Below are positions 41,934 through 50,515 of a stretch of DNA of 52,259 nt, piece after piece (the stretch's first letter is position 1; each line of letters starts with the position of its first letter). A model generated the notes under the pieces. It ran no database searches, was not told where the DNA came from, and worked only from the letters and a program-made list of their open reading frames with translations. The translations under genes and the position numbers were made by a program. Source of the stretch: an uncultured Flavobacteriales bacterium (GTDB lineage Bacteria; Bacteroidota; Bacteroidia; Flavobacteriales; Crocinitomicaceae); assembly GCA_946478775.1 (NCBI GenBank), contig CAMLDR010000008.1:1-52259 (forward strand), in the 5' to 3' direction.

Positions 41934-43301
41934 TTATTTCACCCGGTTAAAATGCATGTAAATGGGTCCATCCGGTTTTAGCAGCATCATCGCATGCATT
42001 CCGATTTCTTTGTCTTCACTCAATTCAAAGTCATAATTCCGTGCGATAGCGCTCATCACCAGCAGGATCTGCATTTTTGCCATGTTTTGACCGATACAGA
42101 CACGCGGACCTCCTCCAAATGGTATGTGCGCGAAATGATGTGTCTTTTCCAGGTTTTCAGCAAGGAATCTGCCCGGATCAAACACTTCCGGATCTTTCCA
42201 GACAGCCGCATTGTGATGTACACCATAAATATAGGGAACAACAGTCGTTCCTGCGGGAATCTTAATTCCTCTAAACTCATCGTCCTGCAGTGCTTCGCGG
42301 TCGATCATCCAGAATGGTGGGCGAATGCGCATGGATTCATCCAGTACTGCAATCGTATAAGTGAGCTGATGCAGGGCAACATAATTCACTTCTTCTTCAC
42401 CGAAAACACGCTCAATTTCCTCCCGGATCTTCACCAGGTGCTCCGGATGTTTAGCTAACAGGTAAAAAGCCCAGGCAGCTGCAGTGGTGGAAGTTTCATT
42501 TCCGGCTACCAATAACTGCAGGATCTCCACTTTGACCGTTTCGTCAGACATCAAATTTCCAGTATCCTTGAAAGGTGTCGTCAGGATCAGCTGAAGAATG
42601 TCACTTTCCTTTCCCGGATCTTTTCTTCTTTTCTCCACGTAATCCATTACGATCTGATCGGCCTGGATCCGGATATCCTGGTATTTTTTATTCTGTCCGC
42701 TAATAGCATACCAGGGCATGAGGTATGGCTGAACGACTTTTTTGACAATGAATTGCTGAATTTCTGCAATTGCCGCAGCAAAACTTTCCAGTTCCTCCCG
42801 TTTCATCTGGCTTCCAAAAAGTGACTGTCCCACAGAACGCAGGGTAAATTTCACCATCTGATCATGGACATCCACTTTACCGGCCCTAGCAGCCTCATCA
42901 AAATCGTCCATGAAATCCCGGAGTACTTTCAGCTGCACGGGAAGCATTTCCGCAAGGCGTGACCGGGTAAATCCCATACTGAGCAGTTTTCGCTGCTTCA
43001 ACCAGTAATCACCGTGGCTGTTGGTAAGTCCTACTCCCTGGAACTCCACAAAGCGTTTCACCTGGATATGGGATTTGTGGTAATTATCGTTGTTGTCTTT
43101 CAGTACATATTTCAAAAAGTCAGGATCTGCTGTTACAATTGTTTTTTTCAATCCTCCAAATCGGAATTCAAAAGTCGGTCCCAGCCTTTCCCGGTATTGT
43201 TCAAAAACCTGCACCGGATTTTTAACCATTTCCCGTGTATCCAATAAAGATTCCATGATTGGAATTTTCGGTGTTTTATTTTCAGTTCCCATCTTATTCA
43301 T
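41934..43301 (-). CDS. Cytochrome P450
   Basis: The 455-residue protein shows I-helix AGNETS, the ExxR motif in DESMRIRPPFW, and the haem loop FGGGPRVCIGQNMAK with C402 as thiolate ligand. There is no membrane anchor and no fused reductase, so it needs separate redox partners, none of which is in the window. Its sequence style is that of fatty-acid or lipid P450s (CYP4/CYP102-like); substrate is inferred from context to be an acyl chain. The start ATG at 43301 overlaps the FAAL stop by 8 bases; an in-frame ATG at 43292 would follow it without overlap. Confidence 0.93.
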   Translation of the reverse strand: MNKMGTENKTPKIPIMESLLDTREMVKNPVQVFEQYRERLGPTFEFRFGGLKKTIVTADPDFLKYVLKDNNDNYHKSHIQVKRFVEFQGVGLTNSHGDYWLKQRKLLSMGFTRSRLAEMLPVQLKVLRDFMDDFDEAARAGKVDVHDQMVKFTLRSVGQSLFGSQMKREELESFAAAIAEIQQFIVKKVVQPYLMPWYAISGQNKKYQDIRIQADQIVMDYVEKRRKDPGKESDILQLILTTPFKDTGNLMSDETVKVEILQLLVAGNETSTTAAAWAFYLLAKHPEHLVKIREEIERVFGEEEVNYVALHQLTYTIAVLDESMRIRPPFWMIDREALQDDEFRGIKIPAGTTVVPYIYGVHHNAAVWKDPEVFDPGRFLAENLEKTHHFAHIPFGGGPRVCIGQNMAKMQILLVMSAIARNYDFELSEDKEIGMHAMMLLKPDGPIYMHFNRVK

Positions 43302-46300
43302 TTATCGTTGTAAGGTTAACAGCAGGTTCTCCGTGCACACTCTCGGCAATTTCGGGATGATCCATCATGAAAAGGAATATGCCCTTCACCACGTCTTCCA
43401 ATGGTAAATCTTCTTTCCCCCAGGGGGATTTACTCCGAAACTTTTGGTAATTACCATTGTCGTAACGTTTGAATTCCATGGCACTGATGTTGTCCACTGA
43501 ACGCACCAAAAAGTTTAGTAAAGGAAATAAGAGGTCGTTTTTTTGGCACCTGCTCACCACTTCCGGAACGAAGTCCTTCAGGGTATAATTTTCGAAAGAC
43601 TTGCCAGCCAATCTGCCCAGTATCTCCGTAACATCCTGCATGATGGAATACGCATCTCGTGTGACATGAAAAGTAAGCCCTATCGATTCTTCCAGGTTCG
43701 AAATTCCAACAATATTATTTGCGGCTATGTCGGCCGGTGTAAAACTCACCTGGTTCTCCGCACTTGTACCAATCCCATACTTGAGCATAAAAGACAAAAG
43801 CCGGATCGAAATATCAAAGTTATATCCTTTTCCTTTGGAGGAAGGAGCAATCAATGCCGGCCTGAATATGCGCCCCTGAAGTCCCTGTTCTATAGCCTTT
43901 AAAACCAACTGGTCCGCCACCCATTTGCTCTGACTGTAGCCGAAATCCAAAAATTCCATGGCTGCATTCGAGTCACTTTCACGAAGAACATCTTTTGCAG
44001 ACCACCCGAAAATAAACGTGGTGGAAATGTAGTTCAGTACTTTCGGGCGGCCAGCCAGGCTTAATTCGATGATTTCCTTTGTTCCGAGCACATTCATCCG
44101 ACGCATGGATTCATAATCCATCATGTAATTGACATAAGCCCCGTTGTGGTAGATGGTCTGGATTTTTTGAGTTAAAAACATGCGGTCTTCCGGGTTCACA
44201 CCAAGGGTAGGTTTCGATAAGTCACCACAAATAGGGCGAACACGTGCTTCAAAAGCAGTTTGCTGCTCCCTAGAAGGATCCAGCGTCTGAAAGGCTTTCC
44301 TTAGACGCTCCATTCCGTCTGCGGAATTATCGGCCCTTACCAATACGTATATAAATTCCTTGGTTTGCTCCAGTAAACTGGCAATCAGGAATGGCCCGAA
44401 AAATCCGGTACCACCTGTAAGCAGCATATTTTGCTCCGTATTTTCGGTTTCTTTTGCTTCGTCTGCTTCCAGGTTGAGAAAATGCGCATCACGTGCCATT
44501 AGCGTGGATTCGGACTGATCGTATTCGGCACGGATCCCCGAAAATGCTTTTCGGAATTGAAAACGCGCAAAACGGGAAGCTGTATCCAGTTGCTCCAGGA
44601 TCCCGAACAGTTCCGAAACTGCAATGCGTTGCAAGAGTTTCAGATCGACCTCATTGGAAAGATCGTCAAACCCTTTTTCTTCAAGGCAGGCTTTCAAATC
44701 ATGCCCGAATTCTGCGAGTTTCATGGAATCCAAACCGGCATTTCCTAAAGATGCACTTTCCGTTCCATTCAATTGATAACGACCAAATAGCTGTTGATAG
44801 GAAGTGGCCTTTCCATCTGAATGCTCCCCACTTTCTTGCGCAAGTTCCATCGTATCCGCAAACTCATTCAACATCACCTGTGAAATAACGGAAAGTTCGT
44901 TGTTTAAGTATTTTTCCTTCGTCTCATAGCGTTTGAGCTTCCCGGAACTCGTTTTCGGAATAGTTCTGGCAGGTACAAATACCATTTCAGAAATGGGGAT
45001 CCCCAGGTATTGGTTCACTTTCAAATGCATCTCTTTTGGATCCGGGACCACCGCATTGCTTTTTAATCCAACTACAACAACCAGCGATTCATGTTCTCCT
45101 TTTTGAACTGCAAAAGCGGTTACACATCCGGGGCGTACAAGCGGATCTTTTTCGATAACTGCTTCAATGTCCTGCGGGTAATAATTCGAACCTCGCAAAA
45201 TAATCACATCCTTTATCCTTCCGCAAACATAAAGCTCCTGATCGTAAAAAAACCCTAAATCACCTGTTCTAAGCCAGCCTCCATCCTCTTCAGTCAATTT
45301 TGCTTCAAACACTTCTTTGCTTATTCCCGGACGATTCCAATATCCTTTGCATTTACTGGAACCGTTCAGCCATATTTCACCAATAATTCCTGCTGCAGCT
45401 TCCCTGCCTTGATCTTCGGTATCAACTATTCGAATCTGTGTATCAGCTAAAGCTTTTCCGCAACTCATGATTGCAATTCCGGGTATTTTTTCATCCGGTG
45501 CGTCTAAAACAAGGGCTTTTCCCTTTTTCAGGGATTCTGCATCAAACACCACATTTTTTCGTCCATGGTTTGTAACCGCCAGCGTAAATTCTGCCAGTCC
45601 GTAAGCTCCAAAAAAGCTTTCCGGTTTCAACCCCGCCGGTTCAAACTTCTCCCGGAATTTTTCATAAACTGCCGGTTTAATAGGTTCCGCAGCCGTCATC
45701 AGGAAGGTTAGGGAACTCAAATCCAACCATTCCAGCGTGCTGTCCGGAATTTTCCCGGGTGCCAGGCAATATTCGTAGGCAAAATTGGGTGCGGATGAAG
45801 CAGTTGCTTTAAATTTCGTGATCGCTTCCAGCCAGAGTGCAGGCCTCTGAATAAAATCAGCCGGTGAAAACCCGTAGGTTGTTCCGCCTTTAATTGCAAA
45901 AAAGAGGTAATAACCGATGAGTCCCATATCGTGGTATTGAGGTAGCCAGGAAACTCCAATCGGCATGTGGTCCACCACATTGCTACAATTTTGCAGGATG
46001 TTTTCATGCGTCACCATCACTCCTTTCGGATCATTGGTAGATCCGGAGGTATATTGCAGGAACAGAATCTCATTGTGAACTTCAGGCAGATCAACAGCTG
46101 TCTGTGATTGCGCATCTTCACTGATGATCCATTTCAAAGCAGAAACACCGGTCTTTTTCCGGGATAAATTCACTTTATAGGACCAGTAGCATGAACGATC
46201 TGTGAGCACTGCTTTGGCATCACAATCCTGTGCGATGAAATTCATTTTCTGAACAGAGGCTTCCAATCCCCTGGTTGTAGGAGGATAAACCGGTACAGGG

Positions 46301-46554
46301 ATCAATCCCAATCTTACGGCTGCAAAAAAAGCGCAAATCATTTCCAAACCCGAAGGATAAGCCAGCAATATGCGGTCTCCCTTGGAAAGTTTGTAATTTA
46401 CGGAAATGTATGCTGCGATTTCTTTGGTACGCTGATCAAATTCACTGTAGGTATAGGATTCTTTCATGATTCCTTTGACATCGAGAAAGGCAAACAGCAA
46501 TTTGTCGGGATGCTGCCTTGTCCGTTTTTCAATTTCGCTTATAACTGAATTCAT
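43294..46554 (-). CDS. Fatty-acyl-AMP ligase / acyl carrier protein / thioester reductase fusion
   Basis: The 1086-residue enzyme has three modules. Residues 1 to about 560 are a fatty-acyl-AMP ligase: LQYTSGSTNDPKGVMVTHEN is the P-loop, and WLPQYHDMGLIGYYLFF...PADFIQRPALWLEAI is FAAL-specific. About 580-665 is an acyl carrier domain with the phosphopantetheine Ser in AGLDSMKLAEF. About 715-1086 is an NAD(P)H-dependent thioester reductase with LLTGGTGFFGPFL (Rossmann), STTFIFGW and YSQSK (catalytic Tyr and Lys). It should activate a fatty acid, hold it on its own carrier, and release aldehyde, or alcohol after a second reduction. The layout resembles carboxylic acid reductase but with a FAAL domain. 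It lies 16 bases after the PPTase gene. Confidence 0.92.
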   Translation of the reverse strand: MNSVISEIEKRTRQHPDKLLFAFLDVKGIMKESYTYSEFDQRTKEIAAYISVNYKLSKGDRILLAYPSGLEMICAFFAAVRLGLIPVPVYPPTTRGLEASVQKMNFIAQDCDAKAVLTDRSCYWSYKVNLSRKKTGVSALKWIISEDAQSQTAVDLPEVHNEILFLQYTSGSTNDPKGVMVTHENILQNCSNVVDHMPIGVSWLPQYHDMGLIGYYLFFAIKGGTTYGFSPADFIQRPALWLEAITKFKATASSAPNFAYEYCLAPGKIPDSTLEWLDLSSLTFLMTAAEPIKPAVYEKFREKFEPAGLKPESFFGAYGLAEFTLAVTNHGRKNVVFDAESLKKGKALVLDAPDEKIPGIAIMSCGKALADTQIRIVDTEDQGREAAAGIIGEIWLNGSSKCKGYWNRPGISKEVFEAKLTEEDGGWLRTGDLGFFYDQELYVCGRIKDVIILRGSNYYPQDIEAVIEKDPLVRPGCVTAFAVQKGEHESLVVVVGLKSNAVVPDPKEMHLKVNQYLGIPISEMVFVPARTIPKTSSGKLKRYETKEKYLNNELSVISQVMLNEFADTMELAQESGEHSDGKATSYQQLFGRYQLNGTESASLGNAGLDSMKLAEFGHDLKACLEEKGFDDLSNEVDLKLLQRIAVSELFGILEQLDTASRFARFQFRKAFSGIRAEYDQSESTLMARDAHFLNLEADEAKETENTEQNMLLTGGTGFFGPFLIASLLEQTKEFIYVLVRADNSADGMERLRKAFQTLDPSREQQTAFEARVRPICGDLSKPTLGVNPEDRMFLTQKIQTIYHNGAYVNYMMDYESMRRMNVLGTKEIIELSLAGRPKVLNYISTTFIFGWSAKDVLRESDSNAAMEFLDFGYSQSKWVADQLVLKAIEQGLQGRIFRPALIAPSSKGKGYNFDISIRLLSFMLKYGIGTSAENQVSFTPADIAANNIVGISNLEESIGLTFHVTRDAYSIMQDVTEILGRLAGKSFENYTLKDFVPEVVSRCQKNDLLFPLLNFLVRSVDNISAMEFKRYDNGNYQKFRSKSPWGKEDLPLEDVVKGIFLFMMDHPEIAESVHGEPAVNLTTINE

Positions 46555-46570
46555 TTAATGATTTATTTAG

Positions 46571-47275
46571 TTAGAAGGCTGAACTGCCAAGGGCTGTGTA
46601 ATGCACCTCTTTCACGTTCCCTTTTACAGCAAGTGCTCCCAGGCAGGTATCCATCCCGTTGAAATGCTCAAGGAACCAGTCGGTTTTATTCCCCTGATCT
46701 TCTGTCATTTCCAGTGAAAACCGATTATCTTCTATAAATGCAATTTCCAAATCACTCATCGCTTTTGTTAAACCGTCTCCGCTTGCCTTCAATAGCGCCT
46801 CTTTTCTTGTCCAGCTGCGGATAAAAACGGCGTTTCTTTGGCTTTCGTCCAGCAACTGAAATAATTGTAGTTCGGCATCGGTGAACAAAAACCGCTCCAG
46901 CGCTGAAACAGCCGGAATTCGCTGCAGATTCTCCAGATCAATCCCAATCTCTTTTCCGGGAGTAATTCCTATAGCAAAGGCATCGTCCGAATGTGAAACA
47001 TTGAATTGCAATTCAGAATAATCTCGCAAAAAGGGCTTCCCGTTTCCGGCATAATCTACCCGTACTTCCGCTTCCTGTATTTCTAAAAAACGCGCAACCA
47101 ATTGCTTCAGAACGGATCGGGAGACAACAGATCGTTGCCTGTCAGCTGGCAGCAGGTAGTTTTCAGCTCTACGGATTTCTTCATCAGAAAGGAAAGACAA
47201 AGCATCATCAGGATGGTGTTCCGATATCCGGCCGTAAAAAACGTAAGCATGATCTACTTGCAGCAAAGGAAGCAT
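46571..47275 (-). CDS. Sfp-type 4'-phosphopantetheinyl transferase
   Basis: The 234-residue protein has the Sfp fold motifs: FNVSHSDDAFAIGI, EIGIDLENLQRI (Mg2+-binding Asp and Glu), and FIRSWTRKEALLKASGDGL (WxxKEA). It transfers phosphopantetheine from CoA to the Ser of carrier domains, here presumably the ACP module of the next gene, 16 bases downstream. It is the first gene of the four-gene operon. Its dedicated presence suggests the ACP is not served by the cell's fatty-acid AcpS. Confidence 0.93.
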   Translation of the reverse strand: MLPLLQVDHAYVFYGRISEHHPDDALSFLSDEEIRRAENYLLPADRQRSVVSRSVLKQLVARFLEIQEAEVRVDYAGNGKPFLRDYSELQFNVSHSDDAFAIGITPGKEIGIDLENLQRIPAVSALERFLFTDAELQLFQLLDESQRNAVFIRSWTRKEALLKASGDGLTKAMSDLEIAFIEDNRFSLEMTEDQGNKTDWFLEHFNGMDTCLGALAVKGNVKEVHYTALGSSAF

Positions 47276-47346
47276 ATGTTGGATGATTTTGGCAGGTTTA
47301 CACCCATTCTGAATTTAAGTTTAAGTCTGTTAACTCAAATATACAT

Positions 47347-47354
47347 TAATTTTG
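47347..47354 (+). promoter_or_regulatory. -7 box for the PAP2 gene
   Basis: TAATTTTG is an exact match to TAnnTTTG, 32 bases before the ATG at 47387. The 111-base gap from the divergent PPTase gene must hold both promoters. No certain -33 element is seen. Confidence 0.4.
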
Positions 47355-47386
47355 CACCTTTACCACACCAAAATCATTCCTCACGA

Positions 47387-47992
47387 ATGTCCTTAAAAAC
47401 ACGCTTGCTTTATTTAGTGCTCGCCTGGCTGCCCTGCTGTCTGATTTATATTGCTTCCGGTTTTCTAAGAGGAAATACCTGGATCATTCCCGAAACAGCA
47501 ATAGACCGGATCATTCCCTTCAGTCCTCATGGAATCTGGCTTTATCTTTGCTTCTACATCTACATTCCCTACACTTTTCTCACCCTAAACGAATCATTGA
47601 TCAAACGCATTACCGCAGCCTTTGTAGTTACAGCGTTTATTAGCGGACTGCTCTTTATGCTGATTCCAAGCACCCTTATTTTCCCTCCTTTTGAGCCGGA
47701 TGGAATGAGTGCATCCCTCCTTCATTTTATAGCTGAGAACGACACGGAACAAAATTGCTTCCCTTCCATGCATGCTTCCCTCATTACCATCTGCACACTC
47801 GCAAATTGGAATCCCAGGAACGTATTAAAAAATATCGGATTGATTGCCTTAACCGGGCTCATGTACTATTGCATCATTGCTGTCAGAAGACATCTTTTTA
47901 TTGATCTGGCAGGCGGAATTCTACTTGCAATGCTGGTTTGGTGGCTTTCTAAATTCTTTATGACACGGGAAAAATCAACTGGTAAAAACTAA
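47387..47992 (+). CDS. PAP2/Aur1-like membrane phosphatase
   Basis: Starting at ATG 47387 (MSLKTRLLYLVLAWLPCC) the protein has 201 residues and five to six membrane helices. The PAP2 motifs are NCFPSMHASL (PSxH) and AVRRHLFIDLAGG (RHxxxD); the first motif is degenerate (FLRGN near residue 26). The arrangement is that of the Aur1/inositol-phosphotransferase-like subgroup of PAP2, which acts on lipid phosphates or transfers lipid-linked headgroups at the membrane. An upstream frame to 47102 runs antisense to the PPTase and is rejected. Divergent location suggests possible co-regulation with the lipid operon. Confidence 0.83.
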   Translation: MSLKTRLLYLVLAWLPCCLIYIASGFLRGNTWIIPETAIDRIIPFSPHGIWLYLCFYIYIPYTFLTLNESLIKRITAAFVVTAFISGLLFMLIPSTLIFPPFEPDGMSASLLHFIAENDTEQNCFPSMHASLITICTLANWNPRNVLKNIGLIALTGLMYYCIIAVRRHLFIDLAGGILLAMLVWWLSKFFMTREKSTGKN

Positions 47993-48002
47993 TACCAAAA
48001 AA

Positions 48003-48034
48003 AAATCCCTTCCGGTTTGTTCCGAAAGGGATTT
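48003..48034 (-). terminator. Terminator after the 48052-50322 gene
   Basis: The arms 48003-48015 and 48022-48034 pair over 13 positions with one mismatch around a 6-base loop. On the minus strand a run of nine T follows, so it ends the T9SS gene that stops at 48052. It can also act on the PAP2 transcript, which ends at 47992. Confidence 0.85.
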
Positions 48035-48051
48035 CCATTTTAGGAAGAAGT

Positions 48052-50322
48052 TTATTTTTTAATAAACTGTTTCACAGATACTTTATTGGTTGCTGCATTC
48101 GTCATTTTCAACAAATAAGTTCCCTGGCTCAATTTGGATACATCCAGTTGATTTTCTCCGTTTGCAGGTGTGTAGTAGTTTCTTCCGGAAAGATCCGTGA
48201 TCTGGAAAGTGTATTCGTTTCCGTTTTCCGCATAACTGATATTCACTACGTCTGTAGATGGATTCGGGTACAGACTGATCGTTAGTAAGTCATTTTCATC
48301 CACGAACAATTCAGCATCTTCATCTGCCACGGCAAACGGACTTAAGCTTGTAAGACCGGTACGTGTCAATTCGAACGTACTGTTAGCACCTGCTGTTGCA
48401 CTTGCCGGAGTCTGTGTATCCCAGTCACTATTCATGTAATGCGAAATGTAAGCATTCGTGCGATCGAATCCGTTTACTTCGGAAGTGGCCATCCAACCTA
48501 ATTTCAGGCTTACATCCAGCGAAGTTGCATCTGATTCGATCAGCCATGTTCTGTTTACCACACTACCTCCGCTCGCACTGTTGAATCCGGAATTTTCTGT
48601 TCCTCCGGTAAATACTCCGTTGAAAGCTCTTACCATAAAATTACCTGCTGCAGCTCCTGATCCCTGCTGAATGCTTGCAGGAGAATAGCTGCTTGTGGTT
48701 CCAACCGGAAAGACCGTATATGGAGTAGAAAGTGCTACATGCATTTGAAGCATTCCCTGGTTTGGTGTCATGATATATTGCGTATTGCTGTATCCGGTGA
48801 TGTTCGCATTTTCTTCCAGGATCAAATCGTAGTTCATCAGGCGAATGTTTCCGCTAGTCATGATCAATTCATCGTGAATATGAAGTTCAGATCCCAATAC
48901 CAAATCTCCGCCGGTAAGGTCTAAAATAAACTGATCCAGATCCTCAGCGGAACTTGCAAAATAAATCGTATCGTTGCTCAATGTGGTAATATTCAAATGC
49001 AGATCTGAATCTACATTTCCAACAATCGGGCTTAAAATACCCTGTTCAAAGCTTCCGTTTACTACCAGGTTATTTGCATTCAGGTTGAGTTGTCCGGATA
49101 TTAATTCCAGTTCACCACCAATTGTTGCATCATCGTCCAGCATGACTTCTCCTTCACCAAGATTTACCTGCACGTCATTTAAACCTGTTCCTGTGATTTC
49201 CAAACCGGTTGTTACAGTTGAATCAGCCAAATACTCTACATTATAAGAAGCTGTACCGGTAAATGTTCCGCCATTGCTCTGTAATTCTCCGTCCATCACC
49301 TGTACCAGACTTCCGGCACTCATCGTTAAAGTAGAACCGCTTTCAATGCTAAAAGTCCCATCATGTAGCTGTAATTCTCCTGCAACAGCCAATGAACTGT
49401 TTAACATCAACGAACCTGTTCCCGTATAGTCGATCACAAACTGATCTACAGAAGAACCTGCAGTAAATACTAATCCGGAGCTCAAATTGCTTCCTGTCTG
49501 GATCATGAGGTTCGAAGATGCTGTTGTGGTCAAAGCCGCTCCCGATTGAATGCTCATATTGCCATGGATTTCCAAATCGTTAGCTCCTACATTCAGAGTC
49601 CCTGTGTTCAATTGTAAATTACCGTCAACCATCAGGTCGCTTCCCAGTGTTACCACATCCGTATTATTATCCAAACTGATCACTGCATCCTGCATATTCG
49701 GTGAATTAATCTCCAGTCCGGTTGTTTTGGAACCTCCGATATAATGTACATGGTAAGTACCGCCCGCGTTAAAGATTCCTCCTGAAGTAGCCAAAGAACC
49801 GCTGTTGCGAACGATCTTGGAATTGGCATTCACCATTAGGTTTCCTCCTGTGTTTAAAGTAAATGTACCGTCTTCCAGGTAAAGGGAATCACTTACAGTA
49901 ACTTGTGAAGCAATAGCCAGCAGTGATCCTGAATTAGTAAAAGTATTCACCGTCATATCACCGCTAAAAGAATAAGTGACCAATAAGCCACTGAATTCGA
50001 TCCGCTGAATATCGATATCACCGCTTCCTGTAAAGGTCCCGTTTTGGATCTCTAACCAATTGGTGCCCGAACTGTTTAATGTTCCATCTACGGTAAAGTT
50101 GTTCAACAAACCGGAGAAAGTAACGTCTGTGTTCAGGTTTACCGTGATCCCGGAAGGAATAATGATGTTCTCATTGCTCACAGTTCCGGTTGGAGCACTA
50201 CCTCCCCAGGTTGCCGGATCTGTCCAGTCACCGCTACTAACAGCGGTAAAAGCAAATGATTGACTGGTAAAAAAGGTGTTTAGAATGAGGATAAATCCTG
50301 CCTTAAGTAATATTGTTTTCAT
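48052..50322 (-). CDS. Large secreted repeat-rich beta-helix-like protein with T9SS sorting domain
   Basis: This 756-residue protein has a signal peptide (MKTILLKAGFILILNTFFTSQSFA) and opens with SSGDWTDPATWGG...IIIPSGITVNLN, a pattern common at the start of Bacteroidota T9SS repeat proteins. About residues 60-500 are many short strand repeats of the form V-x-G-x-L-x-L-x-x-G-T-L-x-L-x-x, predicted to form a right-handed beta helix. A T9SS sorting domain starts at LYPNPSTDVVN. It is a surface or extracellular protein, probably structural or adhesive. No catalytic motif is seen. Confidence 0.86.
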   Translation of the reverse strand: MKTILLKAGFILILNTFFTSQSFAFTAVSSGDWTDPATWGGSAPTGTVSNENIIIPSGITVNLNTDVTFSGLLNNFTVDGTLNSSGTNWLEIQNGTFTGSGDIDIQRIEFSGLLVTYSFSGDMTVNTFTNSGSLLAIASQVTVSDSLYLEDGTFTLNTGGNLMVNANSKIVRNSGSLATSGGIFNAGGTYHVHYIGGSKTTGLEINSPNMQDAVISLDNNTDVVTLGSDLMVDGNLQLNTGTLNVGANDLEIHGNMSIQSGAALTTTASSNLMIQTGSNLSSGLVFTAGSSVDQFVIDYTGTGSLMLNSSLAVAGELQLHDGTFSIESGSTLTMSAGSLVQVMDGELQSNGGTFTGTASYNVEYLADSTVTTGLEITGTGLNDVQVNLGEGEVMLDDDATIGGELELISGQLNLNANNLVVNGSFEQGILSPIVGNVDSDLHLNITTLSNDTIYFASSAEDLDQFILDLTGGDLVLGSELHIHDELIMTSGNIRLMNYDLILEENANITGYSNTQYIMTPNQGMLQMHVALSTPYTVFPVGTTSSYSPASIQQGSGAAAGNFMVRAFNGVFTGGTENSGFNSASGGSVVNRTWLIESDATSLDVSLKLGWMATSEVNGFDRTNAYISHYMNSDWDTQTPASATAGANSTFELTRTGLTSLSPFAVADEDAELFVDENDLLTISLYPNPSTDVVNISYAENGNEYTFQITDLSGRNYYTPANGENQLDVSKLSQGTYLLKMTNAATNKVSVKQFIKK

Positions 50323-50515
50323 ACACTGTATTATTAATGATTATTTGAAACATAAATTTCACCTCATTCTGCCGGTTTAGTGTTACATTTTATAAGAGAT
50401 AATTACATATTTCCCACATGAACAAACCCTGTGAATTATGTAAAAAATCAGATTTATAGTGTATGGTGGAACACGTTCGTTTTTTTTAAATTGAGAGCAC
50501 CTTAAAACACTGAAT

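Noticed and set aside
40847..47275. Calling the operon a polyyne cluster
   Set aside because: Known polyyne clusters have several desaturases, a free ACP and a thioesterase; here there is one desaturase and reductive release.
47102..47386. Long in-frame N-terminal extension of the PAP2 gene
   Set aside because: It runs antisense to the PPTase gene, has no membrane or signal pattern, and the family-like protein begins at ATG 47387 behind a -7 box.
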